54,405 bases of DNA from Ichthyophonus hoferi (lineage: Eukaryota > Opisthokonta > Ichthyosporea > Ichthyophonida > Ichthyophonidae). Under the pieces are notes generated by a model that was not told the origin of the DNA, did not search any database, and worked only from the letters and a program-made list of their open reading frames with translations. Below are positions 12,557 to 42,233 of this stretch, one piece after another. The stretch is from the NCBI GenBank assembly GCA_002751075.1, contig NAOQ01000021.1, positions 101,426 to 155,830 of the forward strand. The letters are read 5' to 3'. A program made the position numbers and the translations under genes. Within the stretch, counting starts at the first letter, position 1; each line of letters starts with the position of its first letter.

Positions 12557-15500
12557 ATGACAACATCGCTTACTATAGACAGGCTAATCAGTAATAGTAT
12601 GTCTCCTGGAGTCGGCCCAGATTTTGGCAATGGGGGCATGCAATATGTCAATGCACCAAGAAAATGTGGAAACTGCACTATAGAAAAGTATGTTAAATTT
12701 TAGCTCCCTTTAGTTCTAATTTTTAGCATATTTTTCAACTCTTACCCCTTTCTATTACGTTTTCCCTCACTATTTAAAATTCCAAAGCATTGCTGTAAGA
12801 ACAAATATAAGGAATTACCCCTTGGTTCCCATGGGAAAGATACTGTAAAAAAAAAAAAAACAATGTGTACCGGCTTATATGTATAAATTGAATCAATAGT
12901 AAAAAGAATCTCAATATCATCCCTATCGATATATTCATATAAACCTGCGTAATACGGATAAATAATATGCATAAAACCGCCGCTATAGCCATGCAAATTT
13001 TCAACAAGTTAAATTTGAATTTGAGAATCAAGTACTCTAGATATTAAAAAACATCATTTGCAATGTACATATACATTTCGCTATTAGTGTGGTTGTGAAA
13101 CACATAGACGCATAAATAGGAAAATAGACGCATTCCTGTGCATAAATATTATTGTAAAAAAGTGAGATTCCTATGCTCTGCACTTAACTCTTTATCTTTT
13201 TCTCTTCATACCTCAGATCTAGTTGCTGGACCTACAGCAGGCTGGAGCCCCGTGGCTGGCGCTGTCACACATGTCGTGTCTATGAATACAATCACAATAA
13301 GATACGTCCAGCACACCTGTACAACAGAGTATGTCCCATATTTGTAATAAGTACTGTTATCGGATGTTTGTGTAGAAGCTGTAAAGCAAGAAATAATTAA
13401 TAGTTTTAAATTGATTGGAGTGGTAAAATAAAACAAAATTGTCAGTCTTGTCTAAAAAAAGAAGAAAAAAAGGGAGAAAAAAGATAATCAAATCAAATTA
13501 GGAATTATGACAGTAAATCTATTTCCCATGATCATACCTGATAAAAAGCGTTTCAATCTTGTCCAATCAAGAACGTTTATGTTGCCATGAATGTTGATAT
13601 TAAAGTAATACAAGTTTGCATGAGAATGCAACATACTTTTAATAATTGTTTTCCTTCTTATGCTTGTTCCAGTTTATTAATTGTAATGTTTCATACTATA
13701 AATTATTGTAAATATTAAAAATCTGTATAATTAAACTATGTTTTCTTTTGGTGCATTTCATATTTTTCTTATATACAGACCCAGAGAAGTGAAAGGGTAT
13801 GTGGAAACTGTGGAGTAAATGGAACTTCCAATCGGCACAGAAGCAAATTAACTAAAGATATGAACGTGTGGATTTGCCATGCTTGCTATGTATTTGAAAA
13901 CATGCATGGGTAAAGTATTTCTCATTATGTTTTATTATGATTGTTCGATGATTTGAAACTGAAAGTGTTACTCTTTTTAAAAGCTTTAATATAGAAAAAT
14001 AAAGAAAATATTGTTATAAAGTAAGTGGCTCTGTATTTAGCTTTAAAAGTTACCAAAAGCGGTCTGGTTTCCCGTGGTATTATATTTCTTTTCAGTATAT
14101 AATAAATTATTAAGAGGTGTGGATCTTCATTTATACTATATGCCAACACCAATAATATCGTACTGAATATTTGCTTTTACACTTGCCAATTTCAGTTATT
14201 AAATTTATTTTTTAGCTTCATTCTTTCACATTTTCCTTCTTTTGTTCTTTACCTATCCTTTATTCCTTTTCTCTATCAGTATTAATTCTCAAATGCACAG
14301 TAAACCAAGACCGTTTTATCTTTTTGTGTGGAACAGCGATTGGTCAATTACAAGTATGCTGGATGTCTTGGAAAACTCCAAGGTATTTTAAAATGCTTTT
14401 TCTTAAGACTATTAGAGGTCCATAAGAGCACCTAATTAATATTTATATGTGGCTTCATTTGGTATATTAAAATGAATTAAAAATGTAAAATTTGATAGTT
14501 AAACACAAATATTATCATTGCATAAGATGTGGGAGAATACTCTGGTCGACTAATATTTGTTTGTAAAAAATAAAAATAAACATTTTTGTAAAAATTAGTT
14601 TGAGCAATTAAAAAAATGTAATAATACTCGTTTAGCATTGGATCTGCATCATACGTAAACTAAATATTGGGTAGTAAGCCATTATTTTATTTTTAAGACA
14701 ATCTAATAAATTCCGATGATGTGAGAAGCTCGGTGTAGATATATTACTTCTTAAAAAATTAACTACAATAAACCAAGTGCATAAAACAATTCTAATAGAT
14801 ATTTAGTATTTAAACTGTTATATTTTATGTATATATCTCGTATTTATATATTTTGTGGGCGATAGGTATTTAGGTACTTGTCAATCTGTATCAAACACAT
14901 TCTATACAATTTATTAATGGAGAATTTTTACTTATTATGCAATTTCATGTTTTCCTTTTATGATTCCAACAGAAATATTTTTCTTTTGAATAGCATATTT
15001 ATGACAATATTAAACCCCACACAATGACTAACTACAAATATTACATATAACAGACGCATATCAAAAGTGAGCCAATGAACAATCTCATCAATACCAATGT
15101 TTTTGACCCAGCTGGCCAAATAACTGGGAAAAAACAAGAAAGAAAATATGGCAGATCTGTACTGAAGAAGCTAGAAATTAATTACAAAACCAGTCCATTG
15201 CTCTATAACCCGATTACATCGGCTGATAAAATTCAATCTGATTACCATCCATATGACCAAGTATGCACATATTTGGATTTATCTTCATTTACATTATTTT
15301 TTCCTTTTCCGTTTTGAATAATTATTTTTAGAAATACTAATTATGATACTAACCATATTTAGTACAATCCTTTAATTTTCTAGCTTTTATTAGGAAGTAA
15401 TAAGCTTTAAAACAAACCTTCCTACACCCAATACAGCATCTGCCCACGTTTTTGATGTATATATATCATCATCTTGTTTGTTTGCATGTGTTTATATTTT

Positions 15501-15983
15501 CACATAACTAACCTGCTCCTCGTCTTTGAAATATAACATCTTCTCATTTTATCAACAATTTTTTCACAGAAACAGCATTTCTTGCAGTGTAATAATTCAT
15601 ACCATGAAAATGAAACAAATGCCGACACGTTGCGTAGATGTACAAATGCCAACTATAATTTGTACGGGCACAATAATTGTCTCTTTGAGAAAGATGAAAG
15701 GTTATCTAGTGATGTATTTGATCTTGATACTCTTGAGTCAGCAATTGGCATTAACAATTTTAACCACATACTGGGTGATCAGAGTATACCTGTCAGTCCA
15801 GTAGTCCAATCACTTATGAACAGTCATTTGGGAGAAATGAACAATCACCTGTCGGCAGAAATAAAGCTATTAAACCATTTTAACTTATCAGAAAATTGGA
15901 CTCCTATTGTCACAACAGCCTCAGACGAGAGTCTTTTCCCACAGGACCTTACCATAGATATTGAATCTTTTGGCCGCTACTAA
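12557..15983 (+). CDS. Protein with two divergent GATA-type zinc fingers
   Basis: Six exons join in frame: 12557-12687, 13217-13328, 13779-13909, 14280-14382, 15054-15260, 15570-15983 (stop TAA), giving 365 residues. Finger 1 has Cys37, Cys40, Cys60 and Cys63 (C-X2-C-X19-C-X2-C). It is followed by RVYEYNHNKIRP, which resembles the basic tail after canonical GATA fingers. Finger 2 has Cys89, Cys92, Cys114 and Cys117 (C-X2-C-X21-C-X2-C) with CHACYVFENMHG and no clear basic tail. Both fingers carry CGNC as first knuckle. The loops lack the canonical TPLWRR and LCNACG blocks; finger 1 has a Trp at a similar place. The last two exons (about 206 residues) are Asn/Ser/Leu-rich with no domain I recognise. 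The ATG opens the frame, but a 5' untranslated exon is possible. Nuclear, DNA-binding function is inferred from the fingers only. Confidence 0.82.
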
Positions 15984-16149
15984 ATCGTCCTTTTTACTCT
16001 TTCTCATAAAAAATAGTTTTATCTTTTTTGGTTCTGAGATCTATATATAAGTATTACTGTTAAATATAAGGTGTATTACAAATCATACCTGGTATTATAA
16101 ATGCCTAGGAACTTTAATGTTAAGTAATTATTGACAAACACTAATTCAC

Positions 16150-16155
16150 AATAAA
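16150..16155 (+). terminator. Candidate poly(A) signal of the GATA-like gene
   Basis: AATAAA lies 167 bp past the stop codon and is followed within 45 bp by a T/GT-rich stretch. Position fits a 3' end; AT-rich DNA makes chance hexamers common. Confidence 0.45.
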
Positions 16156-18494
16156 AAACATGCGCTTGGCAAGCTTATTTTATTGGGTTCTCTCAGTTTC
16201 ATTTGTTAAAACGTTTGAAAATAAATATACGCTTAAATTGTGATTTATCACAATTATATTTTATTTATGTATGGTTATGCTATATTATCAAGTTTGTATA
16301 TTGTATGTATACTCTCACATTTTTGCCGTATTATATTTTCACTCTGCCCCCGGTTTTAATCTTTCTGAATTTATTCTGTTTGATCATTCCTAGTGTTTGT
16401 TTTTTTTTATCTTATATTAAGGACGTTTAAAAGATTATATCCGTTGCTGATTACCAGTAGTATTATCAGACGCTTCAGTGGACCTTTTTGTGTGTTTTAT
16501 TGATTACCTTAGTTATATGTTGTTTTGCTCCATCTCCGGGTTGATATAAAGCCAAATCATCACATTCCGTACTATTTATTACCTTTAGTTTGCAGTGGTT
16601 AACTAACAAATATATAACAATTAAGCTTTTAGTGCTATTGTGCGAGTTATATATATATATATTTGGATATACAACCCTTTCATTCTTTTTCTTCCACATA
16701 TATATATATATATATATATATATACATTGATTGTATAAGATTTTCATTTTGTATAAACAAAAAAACATTTATTTTATCTATTATGCAATCTTTCATATGC
16801 CAGTCATTCAATGCCGTTGGCTAATAATAACACATTCCAAAAATTTCTGATTATATAGCCATACATGGTTAAATAACTATACATAAATTATAATACGACC
16901 ATTTATTGACTTATAAATAACGATTTGAGATATACATATATTTATATTTAAACCTGCATATACATGATTGGTTAATAATTAATTATAGTTAATTACCAAA
17001 ATGTTAGCTAAGTTAAAAGTTAAATAAATAGAGTGTGACATAATGGGACTCTTATGTGATTGCCGTCAATGACAGTTATTCGCACAAACAGTTTGTTTTA
17101 ATAATATATAAAACATATACAATAAATTATATCGAATATATGCTTACTTGGAATTAAATATATATTCAAAAAATAGTCAAGAGTTAATTACAAAGAGATA
17201 TATTGCAATACTAACCACACTCATAGCATATTAGCTTCTAAAATCGAACAAAATGAAGCGATTTTTACTAGATATAATTGTAATCAACAAATTATTTTGT
17301 TAAAATGTGTAAATATAAAATAATAATATTTTAAGTCATTATATATAATACTTATATCAAGGAATTATAACATGTATGGTGGTAATGCAATTCTTGTACT
17401 CATAGTTTTCTAAGAATATAAAATAGCCATGCCTGGTATGTAGTTTTAGATTTTTTATTATGATATTTTATAGAGTTTTACAATATCTAGTATTTATGTA
17501 CTATCACATTATAATATACAGCGTTCATATTATAAATAAAATTGTATTATAGTATAATGTCATGTTATAATACAATACATTCTCAGCATAAGGTAATATA
17601 GCAGAGTATCATTAAAAGATGCGGTAACATCGTATGTTAATAACTTGATATTAACCTATTATCATCAATCTAAATCCAATACAACTACCAATTAAAAAAG
17701 CAAAAATTATTGATGATTTTTATCCTATATCCCAAAAGACCAATTTATAGAACAATTAAACGATTTCACAAAATAAAAACCTTGAAAATTATATCCAGCA
17801 TGGACCTTTCATTCAATATTATTTACTATATTTACAATTAAGTCATAAATCATTAAATATATTGAATAATCTTCTGAATTTGATTCAACTTTTAAATTGA
17901 TGACTATTCTTCCATATATAGAAGTTGAAATTTGGCTACCTCATAAAACAAATCTTCTTTTATGTCTGCTACTGCATTCAACGTCTCATCTCATTGTATG
18001 TATGTATGTCTTATTTAATTATCTATTTCTTTCATAATACATTTGTTAGGGCATAATAATTTTTAAACAGATGTCTTTATAATCTCCTTGCTGTAAATAA
18101 CTTAGCCTTTATTGCTTACTCTCGCTTATATCTGTCTTCTCCAATTTGCCCATATTGTTATTGATAGTCAGTCTCAGCTATAACTAATAAATCTTAGAGA
18201 GTATTGGTTCATGGTTTACACGATAGAATTGAATGTAATAGACTCAATCACTTAAAATTAGGTAATTGGATTATGCATTGGTGACAAAGGAAACTTCATG
18301 TAAACTCAGTATGTTTAGCCTATTTTCTCATGGTAGGTTACTAATTGATGCACAAGAGCAATAATAATAATAATTGTGATCACTGTGGAGCTGATGGTGT
18401 TATAGTATATATTAGATTGTATAATACTATAATGCACAATAACATTACTTGCACTATCCCATGCAGATAAAGCTTTATTAAATTTATTAGCAAG

Positions 18495-18579
18495 AAAGTT
18501 TGATAGAACGCAATATCTTGTAATTACGGCAAATTAATTTATGTTATTCGATCAATAATTACCTATTCTTAAAAAATAT
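18495..18579 (+). repeat. Local ~85-bp repeat, copy A
   Basis: This aligns with 18854-18942 in the same orientation through AAAG-TTTGAT, GCAATAT-TTGTAA, and a closing block near TTAAAAAAT. Similarity may resume in both flanks around GCCT..GATTGG. There is no coding potential. Confidence 0.7.
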
Positions 18580-18853
18580 TATACAATAAATTTAAAGCCT
18601 TTGATTGGTGAATCATGCACTCGAGAGCCATGGTAATCAATTTTATCAAGTAGAGATACCTTATTGGTTGGTAGTAACAGGGTATTAATTAGTGCTTTAA
18701 ATAGTCATCATAACAATGCATCAATGTACATTTATTTATATTATTTCCATATTCCATAACATATCAATAACTATAACAGTTTACATTTCATTAATTTATG
18801 CAGCCTATTAGTTATTATATTCATGATGTTTACATTCGCATTTATTTTACCAT

Positions 18854-18942
18854 AAAGGTTTGATGGAATGCAATATTTTGTAACTATGGCAGGCTATTTA
18901 TTTTATGACATCCAATCATTAATTGCCAATTATTAAAAAATA
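18854..18942 (+). repeat. Local ~85-bp repeat, copy B
   Basis: Second copy, about 360 bp from copy A in direct orientation. A segmental tandem duplication with later divergence, or two insertions of one short element, would both explain it. Confidence 0.7.
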
Positions 18943-19660
18943 CATGTGTTTTTTTATTTACCTTTAATCAATGCAAGTCACTGACTATGATACTTAGCCT
19001 GATTGGTTAATCAGCATTAATCTAGGTTTGTGAGTTGAGGATCAACTTAATTGGATTATATTTCCTGTTGTATCGGTAATGAATGTTATAATTTACGCTA
19101 TTGGCTTAGAGTCAGTATAGAATGTAACCATTTTTAGTGATGTGAATTTTGAATTAGGACAAGTGCCTACTTAGATGTGATTTGTGTAATATTATTGGGT
19201 ACAAGCAGTATTGAGATATGTTCTTTGTGTTTACTACTCCAATATTTGAGATCTTTAAATATATATGTATATATAATTAGGTTAATATAATTATAATATA
19301 TATGCGCATGAAATCACTCAGGATTGGAAAGACTACTTTTCCCACTGTACATGCTCCATCTATACCCAAGGGTGACAAATAATGCATGAAATATTTTGAT
19401 AGAAGTATCCAATTATATCTGGCTGAGTCCCCATATTAGGGGCATGTGTTTTAGACAATCGTTTTTAAGATAATAAGAAAAGGACTACTTGTATTTGTAT
19501 GGTATTTCTCTGTGCTATTTCACATACCAACAGGAGTAATTGCTAAATTTCTAAAGTTAACGAATGTGATGGGTTATGGGCATGGTATGGTATAGTATTG
19601 TATTGGTCTTGTGAATCTGTACCATGGGGTCGTGGCCAATAAAACTATTGTCAATGGCAA

Positions 19661-19931
19661 CCTGTGTACTAATTATTTCACCTCATTTTACACGTTTGCG
19701 GCTGACTATTGTAAGTAGAGAATTTAAGATAAACATTGTACATCCTTGATTTAATATCACTCACTACAGAATCAAGAGCCCCAATCTATCTCAAACAGGG
19801 CTTTTGATATCTTAAAAATATAACATTTTATATATAAAATAGCTTTGAATTCAGCATAATTTAGTTGAATAATTTTAACTATATTTACTTTGCCCATGTT
19901 GTATATGTAGCTATATTTGACAATAATTTTG
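19661..19931 (+). repeat. Dispersed ~270-bp repeat, copy 2
   Basis: Partner of 11011-11281, 8.65 kb away in direct orientation, so the pair flanks the whole GATA-like gene. Divergence with small indels indicates an old duplication. No open frame is shared. Confidence 0.8.
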
Positions 19932-20893
19932 CATGAGGGTTTTTATGCATTTTGTTTTACTATTATGTTAGTAAGAATTGCGGCCATGATGAATTTTTCA
20001 AATTAATTTAGATTAGTTATGATTGGATTAGGTTTTATTAATATATAATTTGCCTAAAGTAATTCTATTTACACTAAAACTTTCCAATGATAAGAAATTG
20101 TATAGCACTGTATACAGTTAGATTACTACAAGCCTGTCACTTGGGAACAGTCATAACCACAACACATCGAAATAAAACTACCACACAGTAAAATAATAAA
20201 TACAACATAGTCCAGCATCAAAACCTTACAAACCGTTCTTTTTTTTAAAAAATATTATAATTCTAAACTGCATCTCTCTAAGTAGTATATATTCATATAG
20301 GCATCATCATAGTCAACTGGACCAATTAAATCCAAACCTAAGTCATAAGCTTGATCTAATTTAGCGCCAATAGAATCTATAATCTAGGTGTGTGAGGTAC
20401 CTTAATAGGCATCTCCTTTCTCAAAATCTGTCTATTATCGTTCAGGCTTCAACCAATAATATGTAAAAAATATTGAAATAAGAGCATATATATAGCCAAT
20501 GATGGTCATGATATAAAGGGATCAACTAAAGCATAAACATAAAACATAGCTGGTTATATATATGTGTGCATATTACTATATACTATTATTTATATATTAA
20601 TATATGTACCTATTACTATATATTAATAACTATATATTACTAGACATGTTACTATATATCTTACAATATAAATACTAAACTATCGAAGCCATAAAACAGA
20701 CAAAGTAAACATCAGGATTTGCAATAATATACTTATTAGCTACTATTAATTATTAATTACTATGCTATAACTAAATATTATCTGTATTATTATCTTACAT
20801 TATTATATTATGATAGGTCTATTTACCTATTTGCAATATAAATATATACTATAACACAATACCCATTGGGTATTTAAATTTAAATTAATTTTT

Positions 20894-38139
<17,246 letters not shown>

Positions 38140-40107
38140 AACTGATAGTTGATAGTTAAACTCGTTTTTATAAGCTATATGATATATTAATATTAATTAC
38201 ATTGACCCAATAAACAGTAGACGCGACAAACTATAGTGAAAACGTAAACTACATAAATAAATAAAAAAATGAAATATTATATAGAGAATTTATTGAAGAA
38301 CCTAAAGATGATTTTTATAAAAATTTATATGTTGTAATGGTATGAAATACTTATTATTCTGCATAATATTATTGTGAATAATTATGCAAATATGATTTCA
38401 TATGGCAAAGATTTGGTGAAAGTTAAGTTAACGTTGTCAGCACAAGGTGGCATGGCTCAGCGATCTAATTGTTGCGCACCCATTACATCTCCAACCATTG
38501 GTGGAGTTTATTAATTGTCAGTTAGACTCTTTAATTAATTTTATTGAGTATTTATCCTTTTTTTTTCATTGGTTAATCTAGATTATTTATACTTTGATAA
38601 CCAAACTAAATATATATATATATATATATATACAGTATCTGTCCAAAACATACACATGCAAATCTATTTAGATATGCGTATTAAAATTCTTATATATATA
38701 TACGCACAATTTGTATAAATAAAATTAGGAGTATATAAAAATTGGCTCTCTATATTTGATATATAGGATATGTGGCGCATAAATATTCTAAAAAATGGAA
38801 TATCATGGAGGATTTATATTTATCCAAAAAATCAGATTAGGATAACTAGATAACTACTATGATTTCAAACCATCAACCAATTAAAGCTAGTGAGGATAAT
38901 CTTTATGTAGGTCCACACTTGTCGCGAGTGTACTGGAAAGATTAATTTAACTTCTCACGTGATCGTATTATTTTATTTTATTTGTAGCGAAAAGAAAAGA
39001 AAGAATAATTACTGACTACTTTTTTCGCAATCTCTATGAAGGTAAATTTGAAAATGGATGCTGGAAGTTATATAAATCTGGGGGGATTGAAAAATACCAT
39101 TGAAAATTCTGCACGGCCCTGCTCCGGAAAGGAATTGTACAATTGGCCATATTATGTATAATAAATATTTGCGTCTTAAGATCGATATTATCTCCTGATT
39201 CTAAGTCAGCTATATATTTAGCAAGGTATGTGCCAGGACCTTTATTTTATTCTTAGTTTGTCTATTGCATTACATTGCTAGCTTTTGTTTAACTTTTGTT
39301 TCAGTGCCTTCACGTTTGCTTTAACTACCCATGTCCTACCCTTTCTACAATGTTCAAATACATGTTTACAAGCATTTTAAAAAATCATATATATATATAT
39401 ATTATTTTTTATGTAGCTATCACCACATGTGTATTCATTAATGCTAAACACTATCCACTATAAACCTTTTTACTTTGTTCTAGCGGAACTTTTATACCTT
39501 TGTTTTGTTTGTACCAATGAATTATACCTCAGTAATAGGTTTCAACTGCCCATATTAAATACTCTCCCTTGCCATCACCATTTATTTATACAAAAACAAT
39601 ATCAGCAAACATAGTGTTGTACGTTAATATATTTAAACACGGTTGTATCACTCTGAATGTTGAATGCACATACATCTGCCTTGATCCAGTAGTGTGCTAG
39701 TCCATTTCATCTCATATAACCCCCTGTTTCATTTGTCTTTTTTGCATCATTTTTGATCTAATTTTTTCTTTGTTGAAATGCATTTTTACATCTGTATTAA
39801 TTTTCATATGTAGTGAGAACAATTAGCCACTTTTATGTTTATATATTCACCTTTCTAAAAATAAATTGCTTACATATTCAATACATACAGAAATAAATAT
39901 TTGAATTTGGACGCAAATAATGCACTTATCGTGTCCTGAAAACAATACTGCAACACGTAGCCCTAATGGGCTTATAAAAAATGGCATTCACATGAACACT
40001 GCCGAGGGATGAATCATACGTCGGAAAAACATGTTAGAGCAATCTAAACTCCAAACGAACTGGGATTCTGAGAGTCTGGTATTTGGGGTGGTGATCGTAG
40101 GCAAGGT
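38140..40107. other. Spacer upstream of LeuRS; promoter expected here
   Basis: This region lies between the LeuRS start codon (minus strand) and the Methyltransf_22 relic (plus strand). It must hold the LeuRS promoter. I see several CCAAT/ATTGG pentamers and a (TA)n run at 38613-38632, but no TATA box I would trust. A TGGCTCAGCG motif at 38453 resembles a pol III A box without a matching B box. Confidence 0.5.
39104..39225 (+). pseudogene. Possible decayed signal-anchor exon
   Basis: An open frame without a Met encodes a basic residue pair then a hydrophobic stretch (RKGIVQLAILCIINICVLR) and ends at a good donor, AAG|GTATGT. A type II signal anchor is what a Methyltransf_22 gene would have at its 5' end, and the relic of such a gene starts 880 bp downstream on the same strand. 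The phase at this donor (2) does not match the relic frame, and no start codon remains. It may be chance. Confidence 0.25.
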
Positions 40108-40776
40108 TTTGTATACTTTCAGGAAAACTGGGAGCCAGTGTTTAGTTGCCCATATGAGAGACGACTAGGTCATTGGGGTGATGGCGGCAAATGGATTTGT
40201 AACCCTCATTTGATTTCTCGCCCTGCAGTAATGTATTGTTTAGGTTCAAATAATGAATTTTCTTTTGAAACTGCAATATATGATTATTTTCAAGGAGATG
40301 TGACCATTCACACTTTTGATTTTGAAAACGCGCCCGAAGGCCAACACTTTTGTTTATTACAAATATTTTATTGGCCCTGATGGTATAAGTGCAGATGGAG
40401 TTGTATCCAATTCCATTAAAACAATTCTAAACGAGCTGAACCATACCCAAGTGGACATTTAAAATTGATATTGAAGGCAGTAAAATGAATGCCCTTCTTC
40501 CACTCTTGGAGAATGGCTAGAGGCTATCAATCAAATTCAGATAGAAATTCACTTAGCTAGACATCTTAAGCCTATACCCATAGAAGTTGACAGGTGTTTC
40601 ACATTGATGTTCAAACATACCAGATGGAAATATTCCTCAAGGAGCCCAATATTAAGTTTGGTGGAGGACTGGCCACAGAATATTCACTTGTAAGGGTCGA
40701 TTGGAAAATTACCATGGCCAGGGTTTATAGTAAAATGAAACAAATACCGATTGGGCGAGTAGGCTGTAACACTTAA
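40108..40776 (+). pseudogene. Frameshifted Methyltransf_22 (METTL24-like) gene relic
   Basis: Consecutive frames on one strand give one protein family in the right order. FVYFQENWEPVFSCPYERR and GDGGKWICNPHLI are followed by YCLGSNNEFSFETAIYDYF (SAM-binding region). A frame change near 40345 leads to TFVYYKYFIGPDGI and NELNHTQVDI. Another near 40458 gives KIDIEGSKMNALLPLLENG (the FkbM-like KIDIEG motif). Others near 40515 and 40595 lead to WLEAINQIQIEIHLARH and MEIFLKEPNIKFGGGLATEYSLV, the usual end of the domain, then a stop. At least four frame changes make a working product unlikely. No introns interrupt it. The family comprises Golgi or secretory-type methyltransferase-like proteins of animals. 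Assembly errors are an alternative to true decay. Confidence 0.8.
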
Positions 40777-41064
40777 GTTTATTTTTTCTGAATAGATGTT
40801 TGAAGACTAGTTGTATATACGCAATATATGAAGTTTGATATAAATAATGTTAAATTCATGTCTAATAGATGATAAATGTAAAACAAGAATTGTATATAAG
40901 AACTGGTTTGAGAGTAAGACTAGATGTTTGCACATAAATTATTTTTTATAATATATTTACCAAACTCTTGGCATTTAACATATTAATTAAAATTGATGTG
41001 TATGATCGAAACATATTTTTAAAGTAACTAGAGAAGATGTCAGTCTTCCTTATAAGGGTTTATA

Positions 41065-41115
41065 GCAATCTGTGGTAGTTCTAGTGACTTTTCCACAGGC
41101 TTCGGGGTCACCAAT
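41065..41115 (+). repeat. 51-bp repeat, copy 1
   Basis: Ungapped match to 42183-42233 with about 9 mismatches in 51. Read on the minus strand both copies contain KSLELPQI in an open frame, so the repeat may descend from coding sequence. No family recognised. Confidence 0.75.
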
Positions 41116-42182
41116 TGATTGTTGTATAGTAGGATTATATCTACGAGTATTATGATATTGTTTAAAAATATTAAATAAATACAAAGTTTTGCGTCACGAA
41201 CGTACTCGTATTTGCCTACAACGGTAGTGTACATGTACACAGAATGCGGGGTTGCCGCATATACCCAGATATAAAGGAAGCCGCATATGTGTGAGTGGCC
41301 GGGCCTTTATTATTGCTTTTTGTGACCTTTTGCACCTCGTTTTACCACCAGTGCTAACTTTTGTTTAATACCAGTGTTGCAAGGTTCAATAACTTGAATA
41401 GAGCCAATCATACATATTTGTATTGGCATAACTTATGAAAGGTCATAGAAACCAACTGGAAGTGTCTGATTCTATCTCGATAAGGTTATGTTAGTGTTTC
41501 CTTATATGGCTCATAAGCTAATTTATTCATGCAAACTATGTATTGACAAATCAATTATAACTACGTGTTATTTGGAGTTGACGATATTGTAACAGGGTTT
41601 GAATACTGAGCGTAGGTGCATTAATTCTTCTTTATAGGTTAGCAAACATTAGACTACAAATTTTTTTTTGGAATAGAAATACAAATTTGTTGAAGTATTT
41701 CAGGCCCACACGCGTTTAGCCAAAAAGTTCAGATGTCTTGTATTGAATACTTAATTGTTTATATAGCATTGAACCTCTAAATATTCTAAAGGGTTTAGGA
41801 TAAGGTTTCAATTGGTAATTACAATTTAGACATTAATTAATGATAATTAATTATTTCAATGATGTCACTACGGATCCTAGCTTGGTTGTAGTCGGAATTG
41901 CTGACTTCAGTTTGACTCTGGTAATGTTTGGAGTTGAGTTGATGCTTGTCTCCTACATATTACCATAAAAAAATCTAAATAAATACACAAGGCAGCCAAG
42001 TTTTTGGTAAGAGTCTTCATTAAGACACCCCATATAACAGAAAGGATTCAGATTGTCTATGGATGCTGGTTATATAGTAGTTGGTTAGAGTCAATTCAGT
42101 TGACCATGTAAACCAATCAGCAGGACTTTTCTTAAGCAGAATGCCTGACCCAAAAAAATACGATCTGAAATGGCCTATTATG

Positions 42183-42233
42183 GGAATCTGTGGTAGTTCT
42201 AATGACTTGCCCACAGTTTTCAGGATCTCCAAT
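42183..42233 (+). repeat. 51-bp repeat, copy 2
   Basis: Partner of 41065-41115, direct orientation, 1.1 kb apart. The surrounding frames are open for about 75 residues on both strands (42020-42250 and 42081-42308). Similarity to copy 1 does not visibly extend beyond the 51 bp. Confidence 0.75.

Larger units (their letters stand above)
15984..20893. other. Intergenic spacer GATA-like to LeuRS gene
   Basis: This 4.9-kb stretch separates genes that converge (GATA-like on +, LeuRS on -). I see no conserved coding frame. It contains (TA)n runs near 16643 and 16699, two repeat pairs (18495/18854 and the copy at 19661) and many scattered ATTGG/CCAAT pentamers. No clear poly(A) signal for LeuRS was found on the minus strand. 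Confidence 0.6.

Noticed and set aside
38440-38510. tRNA-like or SINE head (TGGCTCAGCG A-box match)
   Set aside because: No B box at the expected distance and no cloverleaf could be drawn.
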